A stretch of DNA of 64,000 nt, from NCBI RefSeq assembly GCF_005239225.2, contig NC_133297.1, forward strand, positions 6,828,392 through 6,892,391. The letters are read 5' to 3'. The notes beneath the pieces are model-generated. The model was given only the letters and a program-made list of their open reading frames with translations, had not been told where the DNA came from and did no database searches. This document shows positions 13,101-25,027 of the stretch, piece by piece (positions within the stretch are counted from its first letter, which is position 1; each line of letters starts with the position of its first letter). The translations under genes were made by a program, and so were the position numbers. Source of the DNA: Populus alba (Eukaryota; Streptophyta; Magnoliopsida; Malpighiales; Salicaceae).

Positions 13101-16100
13101 TAATTCTAACTTCTAAGTTGGTATATATTTTTGTAGAAACAAAATCTGTATTTCATATATATATAGATCTGCTGTGGGAACAATTTGATGTAGGAAAATT
13201 TTCAGTTATTTGACTAATTTGCATCAGATGGTGCCCACTGCGTATCTATTGATTCATGAATTGTTCAATTCTAACAGTTTTTATGTTTTATAATTAGCCC
13301 CTGAATTATGATTAGGTCGATAGCTGAACCCTTCTGATTCTTTGGGTGAGAATTGGGGCTGATTTAAACAAGAAAAGAACAAAATCTGGGGATTGCAAAT
13401 ACTGATCTGGGGCAGGGAAGCTGGTGAATCTAGAAATTCTGATTTTCGTTTCATTTCTTTGATATCAGAAGAATTAGGATTTATGTGGTAGGTATATAGA
13501 CACAGTGCTTGAGACATTGCCTTTGGAAATAATAAATGTCTGCAAGTCCATTATAAAAAATCTTAGGAAACTACTAGATTACTAGGTGTTTATGGACGCT
13601 AGATTCATCTTTGTCATATAGGGACCTGGACTTGATACTACACAGAAAAAAATATAGAGATTATATAGATGTTTATGGACACCAGATTCTTCCTTGTCAT
13701 AGAAGGACTTGGACTTGATACTACACTGAAAAAAGATATATAGAGTAAAGTCAAACTGAAGAATAGTTGTTGAGAAGTTGAAGTTGCTGTGAGGTTTGCC
13801 ATAACAAAGCCCCGGGATTCCACAATTGAGATGCCACTGGAGAAAGCCTTCAAAATGTTTTTTCCTATTTGTTCAACAAAGTTCCTAGGCGATGCTTAGT
13901 ACTGGCCTTGCTGTCTTCTTAGGCCATTTCTCTATGGCACTTCTCATTCTTGGTTTGTGTCTTGGGTATATTTACAATTTTTATCTTATTTGGCCCTGCA
14001 GTGTTATAGTTTATTATTCAAATAATTGGTTTTCTGCAGGTATGAATTACTTTTTTATCCAAGATACCATCTTGACCAGAGCTCCTTGCTTTGTCGAAAG
14101 CCATTGCTTGCTAAACCAATGGTGATGGATGTCTATCAAGACCATATACTTGTCACCTATCGCCCATTTGATGTCCACATATTCCATGTGAGACTGTTAG
14201 GTGAACTGACTCCTTCTAGCACTCCAGATTTGCAGGTAAATGAATATTTTCCAGCTTCTTTTTATTAGACATCGTAATTGTTATATATGAATATTTTGAT
14301 AACCGTGTGCTCTTGAAGTTTAATTTTGCTCTCTGAATGAGAGTTTCTTAATGAAACCTTATCCTTCATACATTTAAGTGATAAAATGACAAACAGCTTT
14401 CTACAGTACGAGAACTTTCTATCATGACTGCAAAGAGCCATCCCGCAGCTATGCGTTTCATCCCTGAACAGAGAGAGTTGGCCTCAAACAATCATATTTC
14501 ATCTTCAGATTCGATGGACATAGAGCCTGCAAGGTATTCATCTTTGCAAATATTGATGGAATTTTTTTGTGTACCAATTGTCTCTGAATGGCTGCCCACT
14601 TTACTAGATGTTTGATATTGAGAACAAATGGGGAACTTTCGCTTTTGGATTTGGATGATGGACGTGAAAGAGAGCTCACCGACTCTGTTGAATTATTTTG
14701 GGTTACATGTGGTCAATCAGAGGAGAAGACAAGTCTAATTGAGGAAGTCTCTTGGCTGGATTATGGCCACCGAGGCATGCAAGTAATTTAGTGCTAAACT
14801 CTATAATCTATTTTCATGTACTACTAGCTATAATTAGCTTCTATCATTGGCCACCTCTAGTGTTTGTCTACTGTACTCACCTGTAGATCTTATTGGAAGC
14901 TTTCTTTTACAGGTTTGGTATCCATCTCCAGGTGCTGATCCTTTTATGCAGGAAGACTTTTTGCAGGTATGTATGTAATCAGTAACATCAAGGCTCTCTA
15001 TACTGTGGTATTTGGCAAATGGAACAGGACTTTTGAATTTTGTTTACTAACTGGATGCAAATTCATTTCTTTTTGTTGCAAAATTTCTAAGTTGAATAGA
15101 TAGAAAAAGGAACTTGCTGGTGTAATCCTCAAGTTAAATTTTAAGCACTGTAGATTAGCTTTGATTGAGTTAGTCAGTATAATGGACTTGGCTTTCTTCA
15201 AATTCTGGTTTGACTGCGATATTAGCATTATGGTTATTTGTCTTTATTTATAAGGAACCTATATCCTTTTCTCTGTCTTTCATTATTTGATGCTACATGT
15301 ATTTGATTTAGCTTATTTTGTATTCCATCCATCTATGTCAGTTGTGTTTGTGTGTATGTATATATATTAACAGTCCCTTTGGTTTTCAGTGATTTGACGC
15401 TGGTTCTTGATTGCTGTATCCTGAATAGGCCTAAATTGACATTTTATGATATATTTTTTAGTTGGATCCAGAGCTGGAATTTGATCGTGAAGCGTATCCT
15501 CTAGGGCTTCTTCCAAATGCCGGGGTTGTTGTTTGTGTCTCCCAGAGAATGTCCTTTTCAGCTTGCACTGAATTTCCATGCTTTGAGCCATCTTCTCAAG
15601 CTCAAACTATATTGCATTGCTTACTCAGACACCTTCTTCAGGTATCACTACATTTTTACTCTTTTATTGCTACTTCTCTTTTCTTTACCTTATGATTTTT
15701 ACTTGGGTGGTGTTTAGTACTAGGTTAAAAAAAGGGGGTGAAAAGAGTAATTTTTAAGGACGTAAAAGTTAGTTTTGCAGGATGTTTAGCGTGTTAGAAA
15801 GAGAGAGAACATAGTTAAATTATCAGTAATGGTTGGTGAGAGAGAAATAAAAAAAAATTTGGTGTGTATTTTGAGACAAAAAGGAGACACTGAAAAAATT
15901 GCTTTGAGATTAAATTTTACCCTCCAAAAACACCAACTTGGGGGTTAATCATTACCCCCTAGAAATAAGAAGTTTGCTTCGGTTCATGTGAAACATAATT
16001 TCTGTGTATGAATCATCAATTTATATGACACGGGCTTTTGTCAATCAACTAAGCAGTTAGGCTGTGAGGTGGGCAATTGTCAAGCCAGCATCTGGATACT

Positions 16101-19100
16101 TCTCTGGTTTTGGCTGTTAGTACTTTACTTCTGCAGTGTTACTTTCACTTTGGAGATAGAAATAAATTGGCCCTGAGGATGGAAGTGTATTTTTTTCATG
16201 TGAAAAGTTTTAGATATCACAGATTCACTGCTCACTGATAACGTGAGCAAATAAAATGCTTGTTCCAATCTAGTGTTCCTGCCTTTTGGTCTCCACTTGT
16301 CATGTTCCAGGGTCTCTGTTGACATCACATGTCAAAAAATTATAACACGTAATTGATTACATGATGATACTTGCCATAGTGAAGTCGTCAAGTTAAATTC
16401 CACGAGGTTTTTACCACGTGGTAGTACCAGCTACAAGGTTTTTACCTTGTAGTGTTTACCATGATGGTACAATTCCAATCCAACTGGGTCGGCTATATGG
16501 GTTTATCTGTTGTGGTAAAAAAAAGGTGCTTGTCTATATGCAAGTCCTGTTTTTTTCTAAAAAAATGCTGGTCATGTTTTGAAACAAATCAGTTGCTGAA
16601 GCTGAATGCTCATGTTCCTTGCTAGCTTTAAGGCTTACTTTACTAATTCCTTCTGTTTCTCTGTCTGCCAGAGGGACAAAAAAGAGGAGGCTTTACGGTT
16701 AGCACAATTATCTGCAGAAAAGCCTCACTTTTCCCATTGCCTGGAGTGGCTTCTTTTTACTGTATTTGATGCAGAGATTTCAAGGTATGTGTATTTCGTG
16801 AAGAGAGATTGAAACATGTCATGTATGATAATTAGAAGATCGATACTTAGAATTGTTATCTGGAATTCAGATATTACTGAAATTGCAATATGTCTATATG
16901 TTTTAATTTAAACAATCAGTATGAACTCTGTTATTGACTTTCTAATTTAAATTACTTCCTTGCAGGCAAAATGCAAACAAGAACCAGATATCAGTCCCTA
17001 AACATGCTGGCAACCGCTCTCTTTTGGAGAAGACTTGTGATTTGATCAGAAATTTCTCCGAGTATTTTGATGTAGTTGTGAGTGTTGCAAGAAAAACTGA
17101 TGGTCGACACTGGGCAGATTTATTTTCTGCTGCTGGAAGATCAACAGAGTAATACTTCTGCTCCTTATAGAGATACCTTTTTTGAGTTTTACCTTACTTT
17201 TGTATGGTAATTCTCAAAGATATTTAGACAGGAACACTGTGCATTGAAGAAGGCTGGTATTTACACATTCACCAGTATTTGAAGTGTGGCTTTGAAGTCC
17301 TTTTTTTCTTTTGTTGCTTTCTTCTAGATTTTGGGCAGTTTTGTAGGTACTAGATAGACATGGTTAGGTATTTGCATGCAAGGTCTCTGCCCTTTTTAGC
17401 GCATAGTTTGGCCTTGGCAAGAAAAGATAATTTATTTCCTAATATTGTTCTAACACCATCATGCCTTCATGTTTACCGCATCCTTTTATTCTTCATTTGC
17501 TACACATTATTCTTTGTTGATTATTTGATATGATCAAGGAAGAGCAACGTTCTCATTCAGGGAAAGGTTTAGCCCTTCCGCTACCAATCAGGCTATTCAT
17601 TGGGTTACTATCACACATTATTAATTCTACACATTATAAAGTTATGAAAATAGGAGAGCTAAATGTTTTGACTTTTGATGTTAGTGCATGGTAAGTGTAG
17701 AAATAAGGATTCCTTCCATTTTACCCCATCAGCCTGGGAGAAATTGCAATCTTGATAGCTTTTTAAGTTTCATTCACGAGTTTGAAAGTTAAAACGATGG
17801 GTTTCTCTCTCTTATTTTACCCTATTTTGCTTTGGGGTAGACAATGCTGGTACTTTTTTATATTAGTACTTTCTTCATTGTTTGTATGTTTAAGGTTGTT
17901 TGAAGAATGCTTCCAACAGAGATGGTACCGCACTGCAGCTTGCTATATACTTGTAAGAATTGCTGTTTTTTCTTTTGAACATCTATTGTTGTTAAGTCCT
18001 TTTTTTCCAAGTATTATTTAATTTTTTTTATGCATAGCTCTTGAATATAAGATTTTTTTATTTAATTTTCTATCCTCTTCTCATTTCAAGTTTTAGCCAA
18101 GAAAGACAAATTCTGATCAACTGACTGTAAACTTAAGTATAGTTCTATGCTGTCACTTTTAAACAACACATACAGTTGTATTTTTTTATTAGATAGGGTT
18201 TTTTTTATGGTGATGAATAATACTAGAGATACTAGAACTTTTGCAAACATATTCTTTTTACTAAATAATGTGGTGGTTGATGATAGGTTCTAACCGTGTT
18301 ATTAGCAAGTATATCATTAAATGCTTAAAGTCACATCACCGTGATTTAAATCCTTTCCTGTATCATGGATGCTATATGTGGTCGTAAAAAGTGTTAGTAT
18401 CCCTAGCATTACTCCGTGGTAATGCTCAATGCTTTAAATTGTTGTGACTGAATGGTTTTATTCTTAAAATATCATGTGTTTATTTACTGAGGGATTGTGA
18501 TGGCTGGGAAGACAGGTATTCTAATCTTTGCACGAGAGTCACCAAGATATTAAAAAGGAAAAAAAGAAGCTTATCCATTCTCTCAAGGCCATAATTTATG
18601 AATGAGATTCAAGAGCTGCATTCTGCTTTTTATACATGCAAATTAGTAACAAATGCATTGTAGTCAAAATGGTGTTTGATTAAGTCATTTCTTTTTGCAA
18701 ATGTTATAGGTGATTGCGAAACTTGAAGGTCCCGCAGTCAGTCAATACTGTGCTTTACGGTTATTGCAGGTAGGCAAATGCTAGTAGTTTACAGTAGCTA
18801 CTTTTTCCTCTTTCTTTTTGGTTTTCTCTATGTTACATCTTTGACAAGGTTTACCAACCTTATGCAGGCAACACTCGATGAATCTTTATATGAGCTTGCT
18901 GGAGAACTGGTATTACTCTGGGCATGATTATTCTTCAACATATGTTGCCTCAACTAGTACATTTAGTTCCTTTTGTTTTGCTGTCATTATCAGGTGCGCT
19001 TCCTGCTCAGGTCTGGAAAGGAATATGACCAGACACCACCTGATTCAGATAGACTATCTCCCAGATTTTTGGGTTATTTTCTTTTCCGTTCCAGCTACAA

Positions 19101-20830
19101 GAAGCCATCATTGGACAAGAGGTTGATATATTCACCTTGTTCTCGTTTGCATTTCTCAGACCCTTGCAATAGTTTCCAAAAGTTACTAATTAATCAGGTG
19201 CCTTTTCTTTGGAGCAGTACTTCCTTCAAGGAGCAAAGTGCTCATGTTGCTTCTGTGAAGAACATTTTAGAAAGCCATGCTAGTTATTTGATGTCAGGGA
19301 AAGAGCTTTCCAAGCTTGTGGCTTTTGTAAAAGGCACCCAGTTTGATTTAGTGGTAAGCAAAACCTACAGTTTTCTTGAAGGATGATCTGCTTTTTGTAC
19401 AGTATTTTGAGATGGTGAATTAATTGCAGGAATACCTTCAACGAGAAAGATACGGTAGTGCTCGCTTAGAGAATTTTGCATCAGGACTGGAACTAATTGG
19501 ACAGAAGGTGAACATCCTAAAATTCTTCACTGCTCAACTTTCTTTCTTTTAGACAAGCTGCATATTGACTGCATTAGCATGACTTTCTCTTTCTCTCATC
19601 TCTTTTTTTTTTGGAGGGGGGGGATTAGAAATGGCCTACTGGGACTCCTATATAACCTCTTGCCTTGTTGCTCATTTATGTGTAAGGTTAAATAACTTTT
19701 TTAAGCCATTTTGTGGTATACCAGTGGTATTCTTTGTTTTAATCACAATATTCTTAGCTTGTAACAAAATATTTGAAATCAAAATTCTTGTACATGTACC
19801 TATAGTTAAGACTCTAAGGAGACATATCACATATCTTACACCAGTAGTGATATCATTATCATATTTTCTATATTGCCTGAAGCAATACCAAGCCATAGTC
19901 AATGTTTTGATCATTATTACACGAAAATTTTGTTTGGGTTTTATTTAATCCTCAGAACCTTTATTGTATGTTTACAGCTTCAAATGGGTACATTGCAAAG
20001 CCGGTTGGATGCGGAGTTTCTATTGGCTCATATGTGTTCCGTCAAGTTCAAGGAATGGATAGTTGTTCTTGCCACACTCCTAAGACGGACTGAGGTATAA
20101 TCAACTTTATTTATGTATAGTACTTTGGCATTTATTGTAGTCTCATGAGTATGTCAGCTTGCTCTGTATTGTTTGTCTTTCCTTCCATCTTTAGGCGAAT
20201 CCTTTAACTTCTCTTTCTGCAAACTTCCTTTGAACGTCCTTTCTTGTGATGCGTTACTTATAATTAATTACGGAACTGATGAGACGCATTACTGCACTAG
20301 CAGGGCATTTTTCTGTTCGATTGACCGGGTTAAGATGTTGCCAATTATTTGCTCTTTATGCACATGCTCATGATATCTGTTAAGATTGTTTCATATAGGC
20401 CTTGTTCTTGTAACTTGATTGCCCTCTCCTCAACCTCCCTCCCTCTCCACCAACAATAACTGCACATGTAGAGAGGCATAGCTGCCACTTGTAATTTCAT
20501 TAAATAGGCAGGTGCACAGAAACCCATGCGGTCTGATGCCAAGTTTGGCATGTGGCTTGCCGTCCAAGCTAATTCCTTGTGTGATGCTTTTCAATAGGTT
20601 CTTTTTGATCTTTTCCAGCGTGATATGAGGTTGTGGAAAGCATATAGCGTCACCCTTCAGGTAACAATCTTCTAGAGCATTGCTGATTAATGAAAATAAT
20701 AATGTTGTTTTTATGGAGTCTCACCCCGCCTTATTGATTTGTTCTTCAGTCACACCCTGCATTTTCCGAATACCATGATCTGCTTGAAGGCTTAGAAGAG
20801 AGACTTTCACCTGTCGCAGACTCGCAATAG
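10124..20830 (+). CDS. RIC1: RIC1 homologue (Rab6A-GEF complex partner 1), 23 exons
   Basis: RIC1 pairs with RGP1 in yeast and animals as the nucleotide-exchange factor for the Ypt6/Rab6 GTPase at the Golgi. The plant protein is expected to act in endosome/Golgi traffic. Exons by splice signal and frame: 10124-10273, 10391-10498, 11021-11169, 11379-11460, 11585-12000, 12321-12753, 12851-13074, 14040-14235, 14397-14533, 14608-14782, 14913-14966, 15462-15641, 16672-16784, 16966-17148, 17895-17952, 18710-18769, 18868-18909, 18994-19121, 19218-19353, 19430-19507, 19978-20094, 20598-20660, 20750-20830. They sum to 3,363 nt (1,120 aa), near what I recall for plant RIC1. The N-terminal ~400 residues are WD40-like, with 'HLELWS', 'GLTVWSVSG' and 'VKLYDL' blades. 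The C-terminal RIC1 domain includes 'HFSHCLEWLLFTVFDAEIS', 'RWYRTAACYIL' and 'YLMSGKELSKLVAFVKGTQF'. The start was chosen because 'MYMAYGWPQVIPLEQG' is the usual N-terminus. The exon 6 donor (GTTACG) is weak. The frame is intact throughout. Confidence 0.95.
13587..13746. repeat. Two-copy 83-bp tandem duplication in RIC1 intron 7
   Basis: Unit 1 (13,587-13,669) and unit 2 (13,670-13,746) both run from 'tgtttatggac' through 'cttgatactacac' to an A-rich end with 'tatagag'. They differ by scattered substitutions, so the duplication is not recent. Confidence 0.85.
16400..16469. repeat. Cluster of three short palindromes in RIC1 intron 12
   Basis: Three inverted repeats follow one another. A perfect 12-base palindrome 'taccacgtggta' (16,412-16,423) contains a CACGTG core. 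An 8-bp stem 'ctacaagg/ccttgtag' with a 6-base loop lies at 16,431-16,452. 'taccat-g-atggta' lies at 16,457-16,469. All share a 'tttacc' element, so they may derive from one repeated unit. Confidence 0.7.
19122..19217 (+). other. 96-nt stop-free intron of RIC1 (exitron-like)
   Basis: The intron lies between exons 18 and 19. Its length is a multiple of three, and the reading frame runs through it without a stop. Retention would insert 32 residues and change little else at the junction. The spliced form gives 'SLDKSTSFKEQS', which agrees with other plant RIC1 proteins as I recall them, so splicing is taken as the default. Confidence 0.7.
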
Positions 20831-21146
20831 AAATGAGGACGGGTCTGGGTCTCTAACCAGGTGTCTCATAAAAAAAAGAAGCATGGTTGATAGGTTATTG
20901 AGCCTCACTTTCCAGTCATACCATGTTGCAGTAGATGAGCACTTGTGTATAGTCATTTGACCCAGAGATGAGAATATGTGCACATGATGTCAAGGATGGC
21001 CGTTTCATCGTATTTTATTGATCACGCATCTCGTTGAAATCACAAAATCGTTATTGTAGATATGAGAGGTTAGAACTGCTAACGGAGTTGGTTCCTCTTC
21101 ATTTTTTCATCTGTGTATAATCATTTTTACTGCTGTATAACTTCTA

Positions 21147-21152
21147 AATAAA
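21147..21152 (+). terminator. Candidate RIC1 poly(A) signal
   Basis: AATAAA lies about 320 bases after the RIC1 stop codon, in a T-rich 3' region. No better candidate was seen closer to the stop. Confidence 0.4.
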
Positions 21153-21963
21153 AGGAATGCTTTTCCAGCTGCATTTGGTTACTGCTAGGTTTTCCGTAAT
21201 GTGGTCTGAGCTATGGTTTTGCCTGCCACTTGCACCTATCCTGACTGGATCATTTATTTCATTCCCCCCCGGGAGCCTTTTAGGAAGAGAGAAAAGAATA
21301 ATAGCAATTTACGATTAGGTTTTTTTTTATATAATAATTATGAGTTTCTGAATTAGTTTATGTACATTTTAACTAATCTTTTGAGGTTCTGAAATTATTG
21401 ATTAAGTTTGTTTTCAGTGGTTTTTTTGAAGTTTGTGATACTAGTAATTTTTAAAGAATAAATTTAAAATATAATTATTTCTCGGAATTAGCTAAAAATA
21501 TTTTTAATAAAATGGTTTTTGCATTTGCATTGCTTGGAGAGTTTATTTCATTTAGCGCCAACCTATTCCCCATTAAAAATAATAATAATAAAAAAACCTA
21601 GGTAAGTTGTTCCTTCTTTTTTTAATTATAAAAAACTTAAGAATTAACTAATCCTCCTACCATTGGCGAAGACATTACTCTCCCAAACATCTCCGCATGT
21701 GTTTTTTGGGCAATGAGATGGAACTACGCACGCTAGATAATTGAAGATCATCGGCTACTAACACATCGATTTAATTCTTTTCGATCATAAGATCTACATC
21801 AGATATTACATATGATTTATTCAGGGAAAAAAAAAAGAGAGGATAATATTACATCTTGACAATACAGAGAGAAGAACACCGGCTGTAAAAAAAAGAAAAA
21901 GAAAAAAGGAAGCGGAAAGCGATTGTAAAGTAGAACAGAAAGCTTCGGCAAAGGTGAGCAAAA

Positions 21964-24900
21964 TCACCAGGTAAAGCTAATGGATTCGAAGTGCAGATTA
22001 TCTGCCAAACCAGATGAACAGATGTTTGCAATCCCCTGTCTCATCATCTTTGGACCACTGGCAAGAACCCCCACACTTGATCCTTTGCATTCAAACAGGA
22101 TTTCTGCATCAAAAGAAGGGTTGGTTAAAGCTTAATGAGAAAACTGTAGTCATAAAACAGGCACCAAATCATTATAATCCTGGTTAGAGCTAGCATACTC
22201 TTTAGGTCAGGCCTTTCACCATAGTGCACATTAATAGCCTGGAAAAGAGACTGATGAGGAACACTTTCCAATTCTCTGTCAGCTCTGTACACCCATGGCT
22301 GAGGTGATCCGGCTGGTGTCGGCCCTTCCACGTTCTGAATCTGCTTAACATCCCTCGCATTTTGTTTCTTGTTCCAAAGAACAGCTGCACTTGCTGTCAT
22401 GGCTATGCATATGCAAATAACCAACATATTGAGAAAAGATCTAAACGCCAATGGGAAACCCCCCTCGGTGTTTTGATCGGTTGGGTAGATGTAGTAGCCA
22501 GTAATAAGGCCAATTATAATGAGGAAAATGATGAAAGAAGATGATATGATAGCGCCTAGCCAGAGCCAGCTGTTGGGGCCTAAAATGGCAGATATAGGTG
22601 CATCGGTTGCGTGGGGATTGAACCATATGGCTTGAGGGGTCTTCGAGCTATCCGTTGTCGGCCCTTTCTCTCTTGTTACAAAAGCCTCAATTTTTAACTG
22701 CAGCTTCGAAATATCTGATGGGCTGCCGGATATTGGAAGCAGGAGGTCTAGCATGGTGAGTTCTGAAGATTTCTTGAATGCGCAAACTAGGATTACTTCA
22801 GGTGTCTTGCATTTGTATGTTGTGCTCGCAAAGATGAGTTCTCGAATTATAGAAATGAAAGGAGCAATGCCACTGCCTCCACTTACCATCACTAGTTGGT
22901 CATGCCTAAATACAAAGGTTTAGTTAATACTAAATTTCAGACACAAAAGTCAAAGATATATTGGCCAAGAGCTAAATCGAAGGTTGCTGCAACATATATA
23001 GAATCCACAAGATAATGTTTCTTCTATGGCCCAAACCTTAAAAAATGTGTTGAAGCAGGTCCATATGGTCCTTCAACTGAGACCTCAAGACGATCAATTG
23101 AAGAAGGTGAAGAAAGCATCTGGTGTAGCTTCCTGGTCCAACTTCCACCACTCTTAATGAGAACACTCAACTTTTCAGGCTCCAGATTGCTATTAGAAGT
23201 GATGGTAAAAGGATGCCACTGCAGGCCAGAAATGCTTGGCACATTGATAAACAAAATGCTCGTGGGATTATAACTCAACCCTGGCAATATAAATCAGAAA
23301 ACAAGTTAAAAAGAAGAAGAAGAAGATGAAGAGCTCAACCCGATTAACTAAAACAAAGAAGTATAAATTCTGGTAATTAATCTCACTTGGATTCTTAGAG
23401 AAGTTGAGTTCTACAGTATCACACGGCAGAATCCGGGCTGAAACCAGGCGAACTCTTTGTCGTGATTGTAAGAATCTCAAGAAACGATCAACCAAGAAGA
23501 GGTAAAATCCAGGCAGCATAAGGCAGGCAAAAGAGATGCCAACATGGAATATAAAGAAAACCATGAAGAGGATGTAGAGGTAATGGGTGTACAAGAAGAG
23601 CTCGAACATTTTCCGCCTGATGCCAGGGTAGGTTGTTGCCCACATTACAAGTCCAGACAACAAAGATAGCTCTCCAGCCACATTGGATATATCATCTCTA
23701 GCCCATTCTAGCATCTGCATTACATGTAAGACATTATAAAGGCCATAAATTTAACAAAACCAACAAGGTTCTTGTTTCGAATGGCAAAACATCAAATTAA
23801 CAGACAATGTAATTATTTTCTCAAAAGAAAGAAGATGGAAGCACATATTATATACCCAAGGGCTGAAACAACAGGTTAACTAGGATTAAAGAGAATACTA
23901 TTTAGAGTATCGTGTTAATCAATGGTAGATAAATCATATAAACGTACGTGCTGTGTCACTGTTAATTTATCACAAATTAATCAACACAGCTAGTGTTGTT
24001 TGGCAACCAAGACAAAACGAAATGTGAAAGAAGAGTTTTCTTTTCCCGGAAAATACCGTCCACTCGATGGTGAGTTTTTGAGCCACTTACGTAAAGCCCC
24101 TTCAGCAACGTACGGAATTTTTCAAGTACCGCGTGAAATGACTCTCACTTGGTCTGCGAATAAAGTTTTTGGTGGGGGCAGTTTTAGCAGAGTTATCACT
24201 GAATTTCAGTGGATGCCTGCTAAAAACCAAGATCATGATGGAAACCTTAGGCCCAGTTCACTTCCAAACGGAAGGGAAAGAAACCCTAGAACAATCAAAT
24301 TTCAGAGGCACGTTCCAGTCTGGGCCCTACCCAGTAGATTCCCTGCCTTAAAGTCAACCCATAAGATGATCCTCACCATCCAATTTATGAATGAAGTGAC
24401 CACCTTATGCATGATAAACAGGTGATCAGAAAGCAATATCCCTACCCCAATATAGAAAATGCCAGGACAGCAAAAACATAAAAAACAAACTACTTTCCTA
24501 CGGCAAGCAGAGCAGACAACCATAGAAATTGACTTGTGGGGTCTGATCTCCAAAAAGAAGCGAGAAGAACAAGAACAATATTATGTAATCTGTTAATCAA
24601 AGGCATATTGTTGAGAATGAGCCCTAGTGTGCTAGTGCTAGTGCTCGTGATCGTGCTGCTGCTGCTGCTTTCTTTCATAACTGTACGTATTGCTTACTTT
24701 GAGTGTCCAAACTCGTGAGATTTGCCTTTTCGATTTTCCTTTTTACGTTTTGTTTTTCTTCAAGAAATTATGCAAGAGGTATTATAGTTTTGAAAGTTTC
24801 CTATTCACGTGGATGGTGGATAACACGATTGAGTTTTCCTTTTTTTGGTTGACATTAAGACACAAACTCTCGGAATATTCTACCTTCACTGGGAAATTGT

Positions 24901-24990
24901 TTCCTCGTAAAATAGTGTAGGATTTCATTAGCAAAAAGGACATGAATATGATCTCGGAATTTCCTCGTAAAATAAATTGATTCATAAATA

Positions 24991-25027
<37 letters not shown>

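Noticed and set aside
24000..24425. 141-codon plus-strand frame inside the FRO gene
   Set aside because: It lies in FRO intron 4 on the opposite strand, does not resemble any known protein and has no promoter-like sequence nearby.
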